Below, piece by piece: positions 1-10,800 of a DNA stretch of 64,000 nt. The first letter of the stretch is position 1. Each line of letters opens with the position of its first letter. Under the pieces are notes generated by a model that saw only the letters and a program-made list of their open reading frames with translations, ran no database searches and was not told where the DNA came from. The DNA is from Yamagishiella unicocca (Eukaryota; Chlorophyta; Chlorophyceae; Chlamydomonadales; Volvocaceae): contig BDSL01000062.1 of the NCBI GenBank assembly GCA_003116995.1, positions 547,741 through 611,740 on the forward strand, given 5' to 3'. The position numbers were made by a program, and so were the translations under genes.

Positions 1-1190
1 ATTCCAAGCCTAAACCTGCCCGCCCGTCCTTGCCGCGCGGCCGCCTCCATCTCCTCCTAAACCCACCAGAGTCGTCACAGACTTTGACGATTACCTCGCC
101 CGCCCGCCCGAGCTGTGTGAGTAGCCCTTTAACATCTTACAACGACAATTATCTTTGAGGCTTCGGCCGGTCTAGTTGCGTTGGCATCACCAAACGGGAT
201 TTGTTGAGTACGTTTTAAAGGCAAATGCTGGGCAACAATTTCCTTGCTCGGCACTGTGTGCAGCAGTTCCCTCGCGGACATGAACCTCGGCACCACCCCT
301 CCTTTCTGTAGCCAGCCAACCACCCAACCACGACTTCCTTCCTGCCAACACAAACCCGATGCAAGCCCTTCATCGTACAGGTACCAACAACAGCAGCAAC
401 AACAACGGCGTGCGCTGGCCCTTGAAGTAGTTTGGTTTCGCACTGGGCATATGGAATGGAGTCCCATCCATTGACCAAGCAGTTGCCGTGGCCTGCCGTG
501 ACCTGGGTGCGGTTTTGTGGTTGGCTTTGGGTTTTGGGGCCCCCTTTCTGCTGGGCCGCATGCTCTGGCTAGCGAATCGCTGCCGGCTTGGTGCAGGTGG
601 TCTGTGTTTATGGACACGCTTTCGTTTCTTCCCGTGCCTTGAGTCGTGCGAGCTGCCTTCTCCTTGTGTTATTTTGGCCGTCTTTGGCTTATGCCCCCTC
701 CCGGCCGGTGAGGGCGGGTTCTCTCGCCCGGTGGCCTGTGTCGTGGTCTGGCCCATCGGGCCCGCCTGGTTGCGCTTCCCGGCTTCCGCACTTGAAGCCG
801 ATCCGGCTCCGTTGTATCTCTCGCACTCTGCCTTGCACACGTGCTCTATTCGGTCCAAGGGCTGGATTGCAGCTAGGGAATCTGCTTTAAGACACATCAT
901 AGGTAAGGGGCCAGTTATATGTATCCGGGTCCAAATTTTAATTCAGAGTTCAGTCATAAGCTCGAACCTGCCTCAAAGTGGTTTTCGGCTGGAAGAGTGT
1001 TTACATTGCAAGTTCATGCACCTTTTCCTTGCAAATACTATCGACCGGCCAACGTCCAGGGAGATCTGGGGCTTTGGTTCGGACGCGCATGGCAAAAATA
1101 TGATGAAAACTGATTAACGTGTAAAAGTTATATTGCTAAAACATGGTTTCGGTCATATGTAAACTAGCGCCAAATGTGCTCCAGGGGGGC
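1..1190. other. Non-coding left flank
   Basis: I see no supportable gene here. Open frames are short or Cys/Arg-rich shadows. A CAG/CAA-rich stretch lies near 380-410. Positions about 640-830 belong to an interspersed repeat family (separate entry). The rest is unassigned. Confidence 0.5.
640..830 (+). repeat. Interspersed repeat family A, copy 1
   Basis: This stretch closely resembles about 29575-29730 and 30465-30605. Shared landmarks in order are a CCGGCCGGTGAGGGCGGG block, GTGGTCTGGCCCATCGGGCC, CGCCTGGTTGCGCTTCC, and an end signature near GCCGATCCGGCTCC followed by a TCGCACTCTGCC-like tail (TCGCATTCTCCC in the other copies). It has no coding capacity I can recognise. The shared end suggests the 3' part of a non-autonomous or 5'-truncated retroelement; this copy is the most diverged. 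Confidence 0.6.
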
Positions 1191-1191
1191 G

Positions 1192-1200
1192 ATATATAAA
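1192..1200 (+). promoter_or_regulatory. Putative TATA box of the GT90 gene
   Basis: ATATATAAA lies 59 bases upstream of the first ATG of the glycosyltransferase gene at 1259. The spacing would place transcription start near 1220-1230 and leave a short 5' leader. This is motif plus position only. Confidence 0.45.
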
Positions 1201-1258
1201 GCCGGAAAATACTCATCGTCACACTGTAGACTGTATGGCTGCCTAGGTATCTCTAACG

Positions 1259-2975
1259 ATGGACGTCTTGTTCCTCTACGTCTTTTCGATATTTTTGCTG
1301 CACAGCGTTGGCGCGCAGCTGGACCTGCGCAGCCCTGAAAATGAACCAACTGGGATACACCTTGCAGAAAGCGACTATAACATTCATGGTGGTTACTATG
1401 CTCTAGACTTCCCGGCGAGCGGAAAGGGCGCAGGCAACATCTACGATTCAGGGACTTGCATGCATTATGCGAAGGCACTTGAGGAACCGTACACCCCTTA
1501 CTATTGGCCACGCAAATCGCTGCAATTGAAGTATCCCTGGACCGAAATTAAGCGAGCTTTTTGGCAATGGGAAGGCTTGATCAGCAAGGAAGCGTTTGAG
1601 GAAGCCAGAACGAGGCCGCCTGTATGCGTTAATTGCGAGACAACCATCCACTACAAGGTAGTTGATGGCCACTTGTGGGCACCAACCTCGGCTGAGACCA
1701 GTTTAACCCGGACCGTCATGGAAGAGCTGTTGAAGGTGATTCGTGAGCACACGGCGGGGCTATCCTATGTCCCATTGAGTTCGGGATCTAACGTGAACGA
1801 TTGGTGAACTTTTCCTCAGATAGTCTTGTACCTATTTCCGATTCCAGACATGGAGTTCCTTATGTATCTAGGCGACGGCTGCAATCCTCGGAGACCGACC
1901 ATTAATGACAACGTGTGCCGACACAAGACCAAAGGGGGCTTCACGAGGCCAACCATTGGAGTCACATACCGTGCACTAGGTCCAACCCAACTGGCAGCGT
2001 ACCATGCGTGTCTGGCCGGCAGGTGTGGAGCGGGTTTCTTGGGGAAATGGCGAGGGAAACCGTACACAAGTCAGTGAGGGAGGAGGGGTAAATGGGGTGA
2101 TACTTGATGGCATGGCCGTACGCTTTTTGGCAGGTACCCTGTATCGAAGCGGAGGCCACTTGCTGTTTGGCGCGGAAGTAGCACCAATCCCACGGACATT
2201 ACCAAAGACAATTTTTTAAAGGTGAGGGACGCGGTTTCCCTGAACGGTATGTTCACATGGACAAATCACTTTGTTCCCACCCGGTATTGCTTTGCAGGCT
2301 CTGCGCGTGCGATTACACTTGTTAGGCCGAAACCATTCGGATATCCTCGACGCTCGTATAATTAAATTGACACATCATGTGGACGACGATGTACGGGCCA
2401 TGCTGCACGACGTCGCGACTGAGAGGATGCAGATGGAGGACTATAACAACTACTGTGTTGTTATGGATTTGGACGGCAATGGATGGTCAGACCGGTTCAT
2501 GAGCTCTTTAATTCACTTTCCAACGCCAGTGCTTAAGCTTGCAACCAACCGCACGGCTTTCTTCGAACATATGTATCCGCCAGGCGTTGCTTTTGAACAG
2601 TTTCATCCACAAATGGACGGTATCGTGGATGTCATTCGAAGAATGGTCACAGATTGCAGAACACGCGGCGAAAAATCTGCCGTCAACAAGATGGCGCGAC
2701 AGATGCAAAGGACCTCAGCGTTGTATTTGGACCAGATTGGCATTTCTGAGGCCCTGGCATACACGCTGCTAACGTACAAGAATCTCACCTCCTGGGCATT
2801 CGATGCCTCCGTGGACGGCTTCAGTGAGATTAATATGACTTGCTGTTCGTACGTCAGCGTCCCTCCCCGATTCGCAACGGAAGTGTCTACGCGCCTTTCA
2901 CGCAATACCCCTTTGCTGCGGTATGATCTGCTGAGCATGGGGCAAGAACACATGATGTCTGCACTGTCTGGGTGA
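1259..2975 (+). CDS. Secreted GT90 (CAP10-like) glycosyltransferase, multi-exon
   Basis: Glycosyltransferase family 90 enzymes (CAP10/POGLUT type) transfer xylose or glucose from nucleotide sugars in the secretory pathway. Exon 1 (1259-1735) starts with a hydrophobic signal peptide (LFLYVFSIFLLHSVGA). Exon 2 starts at 1820 and carries IPDMEFLMYLGDG, like the family's N-terminal 'PD.EF..N.GD' block. Exon 3 (2134-2221) has AVWRGSSTN, matching the W/F-RGS motif. Exon 4 (2298-2975) has MDLDGNGWSDRF followed by a PTPVLKL and FFEHMYPPGV stretch, the family signature for the nucleotide-sugar region. Junctions 1/2 and 3/4 are phase 0. The end of exon 2 is uncertain: a donor after 1914 fits the phase, but the 45 or so residues usually found before the RGS motif would then be missing, so an extra exon may lie in 1915-2130. 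TGTAA, the usual algal polyadenylation signal, occurs at 3367-3371. Sugar specificity cannot be read. Confidence 0.72.
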
Positions 2976-5900
2976 TTGTCAAACGAACCTGGTAGGCCAA
3001 AGCTGGACCTGTGATGATGTGGTTCTGTTTTTTATGCAATCGTGAAAGGGCCCCCCGGTCTTCGACGCATGGGGCCCAAGTATTTACATATGTATATGAC
3101 GAATGACGGGTGAGGGATGGTTTGAGAGGAACATAAGGAGGTGACTGACAGAAAAAACTTCATGCACGGCATAACTGCTTCGTAATGATAATAGTTAGAG
3201 TGTCCACAACATAGGACAAGAGGGGGGCCCATACGGAGACCACACTGTACCTCCTTCGTGTTACGGCAGGTAACATGTCCTTCGGGACGCTCAGTTTGCT
3301 CGATACGTTGAGGTAGCACCGTGTGCCTGGAGTGTTAATATATTAAACGTGAATCGACAAGCGCTGTGTAATGGTCGAAGGTGGCTGTTGAACGCCGTCG
3401 TGTTCGCGCTTCCTGAGTGCAAAATAAGGTGCGAGGGTGTAGTATGCTGATCGGGTTGGCAAGGTCGCCTTAGGTAAGGAGAACAGAGGATTGTTTCACG
3501 AACGCTCAGGTTAGCGATGATGTTCGTTTTTGGATTAGCGAATCAGGTCTGCTACTATCGCGTTCTGGCACCTTGCATGCTGAAGGCTGGCGTGAGAGTC
3601 AGCCATTCGGGGCTGCTATGCAACCATTGCGTTTGCACTGGGCTTTTTGCAATGCATTCGTGCTTGATGTCGGTGGACATGTTATCCTGGTTTCCTATGC
3701 TCCTGCAATGGCTGGAAGCGCGTATACCTTGCGTGTTCAACAGGGATATTGAAGGGCTGAGTGAATGCATGGGATACGGTACCTATGGAAAGCTGGGGCG
3801 CTTGCTCGATACCACATAAGCGTACCTAGAGAATGATTCCATCGGAAAGATTCTGCTCCATTTCTTAACCTAAGCTTCGGGAGCGGGCGCCCAATACATG
3901 GCTAGTGACCGGGGTGATTTAAAGCATGGCCAGAAATCGTCACAGAAGGATTGGGTCTAAGGCCGCCGCGGGATCCTGCAAGCATACCGCGGAGAACAAG
4001 GAATTGACGGAAACACAAATATGAAAACTGCTTGCTATTCCGATACGTCCTTTCGCCACCCCCCATCGTAAAAGAGTTGCGTCGTTGCCGACGCGGGGGG
4101 CGGGCGCCAGTATGACTGCGCACGCGTCTGGGAACCTGGGGTTAACACGCGGACCCAGGATTGTTGCCTCTGGGTCGCCCTTTAATCTCGTGGAAGTGCC
4201 AGCAAAAATGCCGTTGATTGATATGCAGCGCGGCGCTGAAGGAGTAAGGCGTGGTCACGTCGAAATGCGTTGTGGCCGATGCATAGTTGGACACATTGGG
4301 GGAACAGCTTCGCAAACATGGCATGAGTGTATGGACACGGGCAGGTACCGGTAGAGCAACAGCGTGGACATAGCCATGTATTTAAGGCTATGCCATCGGA
4401 TGAAACAGCCGGTTGTAGGCCAATCTGTAACTCAGGTGACCCCAACTTTGTTTGTTGGCGGTTATAGGGAAAGAAGGGGGGACCAGGGGGACTGGAAGTA
4501 CGGGCGAAGGTACTCGATGACTTGTCAAAGCTTGAGCGCTGGATATTGCCCAAATCAATGCCTTTGGAAAGTAAAATTTTAGGTTTTTAGCACAGCTCAG
4601 GAATCCGCGGGTTCCTGCAATGCAAACCTTCCGTGACACCCCTATGAGCTGGGAATCCTCCCTGGAGTTACAAACGGTCACAGTAAAAGCAAACGCGGAT
4701 GGTATGCACCGCCACTAGACGTCACGCCCATGTTAAGCTGTTGTAGGCTACATTTAAACGTGTGGTTGCGAACATAATCTATGCGACTGGTTGTTGGCCT
4801 ATCGCCTTAGCTATATCACCTCTCCGTTGTTGGCATATCGCCTCGATCGCCTCTACAGGTACGCGAGTCTCCGTAGATAACGAACAATATACACACTTAG
4901 GCTTCACGTTACCTAAGAGGTACACAGTAAGCATATAAATTATTTCTAAAGATTGTGACCGTTTGTGACTCCAGGGGGGGATTAGCAGCTCATAGGGTGT
5001 CACGGCGGTCGTGCGTCTGCAATATTCGGGGTACAGTGGCTCTGGAACGTCGCTCGCAGCTGCTGCTGTTGGTGTGGGTAATATTCACGATGCATTACGT
5101 ACTTACTTGCTAGCTTCGTCGGTCCTAGTCTGTATACTGTGGTTTGGCCGTTCGGGGTTAGCCTGTCCCTCTCGCGCTGGCAATACTCACTGTCAGGCCC
5201 TTCTTTGCAGGTTTTGAGTGGGGGGTTTGTCAAACCGCAGGAGCGAGGAGACTGGGGGCGGGAGCCAAGCCGTAGGAGCGGGGCGGCTGGGGGGCCTTGT
5301 AACGGGATGAAGACTTTGCTGAAAACAAAACTCAGGTGGAGCCGTATGACCTCGCAAACGCGGTCACTTGCAGTAGGCTTTTACGAAGGCCACAAAAGGA
5401 TTTGAATCTGGCTTGATTGGGTTCGGGATTGGGAACCAGAAAAGGTGCGCCCGATATGCGCCGCTGCCTCGATATGCGGATATCCTGAGGGCAGCAGTAA
5501 CTAAGTATCACTGAGGGTGCTTGCCGCTGCCACAGGCTCCGTGCACTGACGGGCCTTCATCCCTCGGTTCCGCAACGCTGTCGTTCTTCTGTGCAGCTAT
5601 AACGTTTCCATGGACAGGCGCATGGTTTGTCCTATGTGCAGTCAGTTGGCGCGACACGCTGCTGCCGCAAGAGCTGTCCGGGCGTATATTCGTCACCGTG
5701 CGGCGGCGTTCATCGCCGTGCAGCGGCGTTCGTCGCCGCGCAGCGGCGTTTATCGCTGTGCAGCGCCATCAGCACGAGGTTGTTGGTACAACCAGCAAAT
5801 GCATCAGTCCATCACAAGGTGGACTTGCCGCTATCACGAGGGTTGATAATTTCTAGTGCGCTACTCCCATTTCCACCGTGTTTAAGCCCACGGTTTAAGA

Positions 5901-6170
5901 CTAGGGGTTCAGGTAGTAGTAACTATTGCAGTGGGCCCCAGACCAGGAGGTAGAGCCATCAGGAGCATCGCCTGCCACTGAAAGAGACGCAGGAAGAAGA
6001 ACAAACTGGCCGGCCGAGATACGGCAAACCACCAGAATTCCCGACCAAGGGGCCAGAGAACAAACAGTGGCACCAGCCACCTAGGGGGAAGTAGCCAAAA
6101 TGGCCCCCTATTCGCAGTACACCGACCGTAGTTCAAGCAGCCCCTCGATCAGAACAACCAGCAGAGCGCC
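2976..6170. other. Intergenic, no recognised gene
   Basis: Open frames here (for example 3517-3819 and 4364-4582 on the plus strand) are short, rich in rare residues and show no family motif, splice-compatible neighbours or start context. I annotate nothing coding. A short GC-rich tandem repeat lies at 5690-5765. Confidence 0.5.
5690..5765 (+). repeat. 21-24 bp GC-rich tandem repeat
   Basis: About three to four imperfect copies of a unit like GTGCAGCGGCGTTCGTCGCC follow each other. Small minisatellite; no function visible. Confidence 0.6.
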
Positions 6171-6179
6171 TCAACTAGT

Positions 6180-6900
6180 TGAACAGAAGCCTCCCGCCTG
6201 AGACCCAAGAAAATACCTCCCACGCCAGACCAGCACACAGCCCAAAGTAAGGAGGAGCAAAAAGGGAGCTCCCGCAGGAGCACCAGCGCCCAGCCGGGGC
6301 CTTATCCGACTCCTCACGATTGGGTGCCGGGCCAACACACACTAGGTGGCCCTGAACAACCCGCAACGGAGGGTGGTGGGGACCAACCCCTCTCCCCACC
6401 CCTCTGCCGGGATCCCTAGTGCCGCGACACCCCGCGAACGGGACCAAAAGTCCACTATCCCACGCCGAATCGCACGATCACGCAAACTGACACCAGGGGA
6501 GATCCCATCCGACGCCTTTATAGCAGCCGCCCAGCCTCCATCGCGCTGACAGCCGCTAGCACCACGACGTCCCAGACACATTGATGCACCCCCGGAGGGG
6601 CAAGCGCCCCTCCGGCGCGTGACCTCGGAACACTTGACCCCATAACACTCCCGTGCCCACCCGTATGGTCAATGACGGCTTGAGCCAGCGGGCAGCTTCG
6701 GAAGTGATGCTGCCGAAGGGAATGCCCGCTTGGCACCACACCAGGGTACTCACCACAACCGCACGGAGAGGCCACTGCGCCCGGCATGTGGGAGTTGCCA
6801 AGCAGAGGAATCCCATCAACCGTGAGCCGCCACCATTCTCCCAGCGCAGACCCTGCCATAACCTCCGGAACGCGCCTTGAAGTGTCGATACAGCCAGGCG
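6180..6900 (-). pseudogene. LINE (non-LTR retrotransposon) ORF2 C-terminal remnant
   Basis: Three overlapping minus frames read as one broken protein tail. From upstream: HHFRSCPLAQAV, resembling the terminal zinc-knuckle 'HHFW.CP.A' of chlorophyte LINE polyproteins, then GVHQCVWDVVVLAAVSAMEAGR, then RDRAIRRGIVDFWSRSRG..ALGIPAEGW, then VGPHHP. The order and spacing match the end of algal LINE ORF2 proteins. At least two frameshifts separate the blocks, and no reverse transcriptase or endonuclease is present nearby, so this is a 5'-truncated, dead copy. The assignment rests on recalled family features, not on a search. Confidence 0.62.
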
Positions 6901-7840
6901 CAGCTCAGCGGCCCCCGCTACCCCCGCCAGTGCCTCCCGAACGCTGCAGCGCGAGCCGCCACCGTTTCCGACAGTTGCATGATCGCAACCATTCGCACTG
7001 ACATATTCCGGACCGATGTAGTTGGCAACCCCTGAGGTACTTGGAACCTGAGCCTTGGGGAAAAGGCATTTACTTCTTTTTGCTTGGAGTCGTCGACTTT
7101 GGGAGCACATCGAGCGGTTTAGTCGTTGGTTTAGTCGTTATCCAAAGTTCATCAAAATCAGAGCTCTGCGGTGGACTAACATTCAGGCAGGCTCGTAGCA
7201 CAGTGGCTGTGTTGAGTTGGGGTTTTAGGGTTTCTTCTAGGCAAGTTGACTGGCACTCTTGCGCTGTCAAGCCGCGGCAGTGGTTCCAGCTCCAGGCCGG
7301 CTCGGGGGAGGGAGGGTCGCACCCGGCTGGGCCGCTCCGGCCAGGCGAGTACCGACTGAGAGATGCGGCAGCAATACAACGGTGGGCAGCTTAACCCTAA
7401 ACCCGTCGGAAGGTGTCAGGGCACAATGCGCCCGATTGTCGCAGGCACAGCAGGATATCGGCCCCCCAGGCCTTTCCTTCCTTCTCCCTTCCTTCCTGCA
7501 ATAGATGCCCCAAGCGCCGCTCGCTCCGCCCAGGCATCCGCATCACCGAAACTTGTTACGTACTTGACTGGGTCGGCGCTGCGCTTGTACACCAAGCAAC
7601 ACCCAAGCGCAAGGTATTTGTCATGCGGTATTCATCATACGACATGTATCATACCGTATGCCTCTTTGCCGCCTGCGTGGCGCGCCCGTCTCTGCTTTCT
7701 CGCTTCCGTCGCTAGTCTCTACCCTCTGCTTCCTATGCCGTGCATCCGGGTCTTCTCGCCGCTCCCCGCACCCCGCGCCCAACTCGACCAGCCCAAAAGG
7801 CCACGTTTGCGGCTCCCGCCCCCAGCCCTTAGGGCACCCT
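6901..7840. other. Region downstream of the PIN gene
   Basis: No supportable coding sequence. The part nearest 7840 lies just 3' of the minus-strand PIN gene stop codon and should hold its 3' untranslated region. The remainder may be more of the decayed LINE. Confidence 0.4.
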
Positions 7841-10800
7841 TTACGACAACCGCTGCACCTGCGGCTGCCCCTGGTCCGAAGCAGCGGCCCCAGCGACAGC
7901 GCCCGCGCCCGAGGCACTGGCGGCTCCTGCAGCCCCTGCCAGCGCGGCCCACTGCACCAGTCGACTGGGCGCCTGGTGGCTCCGTAAGACGGCCTCCCAC
8001 CCCACCAGCTCGGCCTCCAGGCCCGCCAGCAGCGTCCGCAGCCCCGAAACCAGCCCCCCGCCAACAGCGCCGCCGCCAGGGCAGGCTTCGCTACCGCAGC
8101 TGCCGCCACCGGCACCGGTGCCGTCGCCGAGCAGGCCTCTGCGGAGGCGTGGTACGTGTGAGGTGGGGGATTTCGAGGAAGACGTGGGGGAGGGGAGCAC
8201 GGGTGCAACACGTGTGTATTTCATTTGGATGAAGATTGATGGGGTGCCCCATGGGTTTCTCATGCCCTATCTAACCAAGAGGCTGCACACGCACCACGCA
8301 CCACGCCACGCCCAACCCACCTGATCTCCCACCTGATCAACTAAGCGCTTCTACGTTACCCACCTGATCAACTAAGCGTTTCCACGTCACCCACCTGATC
8401 TCCAGAAGCGCAACAGCGGCCTGGCTGCCGCCGCCACCGCCGGCCACTGCGGCGGTGGCGGCGCCCTCGCCGTCGTCATCCCGAGCTCCAGCAGGGGCGG
8501 CTTGCCCTCCAGGGAGGGTGGGAGCCGCTCCCGCCGCAAGCTGGCTGACCCGCTCCAGGGGGGGCAGCAGCACCCCGAGCGCCCCCACCACCCCCCGCAG
8601 TGTGGCCACCGCGCTGTCGAACTGGTCCTGAGAGGCAGGGGAGGTTGAGAGGGGAGGTTGGGAGGGGAGGTTGAGAGGAAACTGGTAGGTCGGCACGTAA
8701 GACAACTGATAAAGCCGACGAGTTTGGGGCGCTCGTTTGCAATCGCGTGCTGGAGAACACGGTCTAGGTACCCAGGGCCGGGGTTCGACGTCCTCCCCGG
8801 CTGCTGTGACTGAACGGACAACAACGAGAACCCCGAACTGTGTAGCGAGCGGCGGGGGGCGGGGGCCGGGGGCGGCCCAGGAATGGGGACTATGTCATCA
8901 ATAAGGTGCCTCCGTTTACGTGGGGCTTACGAGCGGGTTGGTTTGCACGGTGCGAGGGGCCCCCCTGGAGCGGTATGTGCACATGCACCCCACACGCCCG
9001 CGTTCGTCATAGACATGTACACCGTTGTACGGCGTTTCCTATTCCTAACCCACGTATACCATGCGTGCATGTCAGGTGGGCATCCAGGACTCCGGTGTAG
9101 CTGTCGCAAGTAGCTAGCTACCACAAGCATATACGGATGCTAAGAATTATATATTGTGGGACGTAGGACGTACTGCAACACGTCACGCGTTCGTCGCACA
9201 TCACGGCTCTGGCGAGCCACCGCACACGTAGCCGTGGGGAGAGCGACCCACCGACCCACATACCTGCAGGCTGCGGGTGGCTGTCGTGCCCAGAGCCCGC
9301 ATGGCCTGGCGGCGGGTTGGCGAAGTAGTGAGGGAGGCGAGAGGGTAGGGAGGGAGGGTAGGGAGGGTAGGTAGGGAGGGAGGGTAGGGAGGGTAGGTAG
9401 GGAGGGTAGGTAGGGAGGGAGGGTAGGGAGGGAGGGTAGGGAGGGAGGGTAGGGAGGGAGGGTAGGGAGGGAGGGTAGGGAGGGAGGGTAGGGAGGGAGG
9501 GTAGGGAGGGAGGGTAGGGAGGGCGGTGAGGGGGTAGTGCGCCGAATCGGTTGCGGGGCTCATGCGTCTGGGCTCCTAGGAGAGCCGATGCACTGCGCGA
9601 TCCCCGGTGCGCAGTGACTGGCGGGCCGGGGATTTAGGGTTTTAGGGATTTAAGGGTTCAAGGATTTAGGGTTAAAGGGATTTAGGGTTTAGGTTTTGGG
9701 CGTCCCCCGCCTCACGCCTCACACCACCTCGTCCCTGTCCCTACTCCCCCCCACTCCCCACTCCCCCCCGTCCCCACTCCCCGACCCCACGGGTTTTTCC
9801 TCTCAACTCTCCCCGGGATAAGGCCCCACCTGCGGCGCCATGAGCTGGCGCAGCAGCCCCGCAGTCAGCGCCCCACCGCCCGCCGCCACCGCCGCCAGCT
9901 GAGCCGACAAGTCGGTAGCGGAGGAGAGCCTGAGGTGTAGGTGGCCGGCGGGGGCGTCGAGGAAGGCACGGTTGGGTGGTTAGGTTGGTTAGCTTGGTGG
10001 TTCGGGCAACCATTCGGATGACGACGGCGCGGCTTGCAGCAACAAAAAGGGGCCGGCCAGGTCGAGACCCAGGGTCGACATAAGCTCGTGTCAGCGAACT
10101 CGGTACGTGCATACAGCGCATTGACGCCGTACGCGGTACCGAGTCTGGCCCGGCGGCCATAACTTCCTTCCAGCTTCAGCACATCTCCAGGCTGGCATTT
10201 CCGCCCCCGCCCTGCGCACGCACGTACCCTCTCACCGCGCGACGTTCGCGGCTGAGCAGTAACCTAACACACAAGACACACACGGACACACACGGACACA
10301 CACGGACACACACGGACACCTGACTTGCCATGGGCCTTTGCGGCGTTCCCTAGTTACGACGCAAACTAGGGTACGACAGCGCAAACAATGCAAACTAGGG
10401 TACGACAGCGCAAACAGCGCAAACTAGGGTACGACAGCGCAAACAGCGCACCTGAATGCGGGGAGCCCGTGGCTCCTGGCCGCTGAGATCTGCGCGTTGT
10501 CGTTGGACAGCAGTATGACCGGAAGGCAGGTGAGACCACCGCCGCCGCCGCTGCCGCCAGCCTCGGCTGCTGCGCCAAGCGCGCCCCCGCCGCTCTGCTG
10601 GTAGGCCCTGCGGGAGCAAGCGGGCGGTGGCGGGTGGTTGAGGCCGGGGTGCGGTTGGGGAACGGAGGCAGTGCAGCGGCGGGGGGCGTCCGCAGGGGCG
10701 GAGGGCGTCCGGAGGTGGTTTGTGACATCACACGTGTCGCCTCCACTAGCACCGCACCTCACCACCTTCCCCGTCCAGCTGGTCACATCTTCGCCGTCCA

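Noticed and set aside
244..474. Poly-Gln plus-strand ORF near the left end
   Set aside because: Short CAG/CAA tract without family similarity, splice partners or start context.
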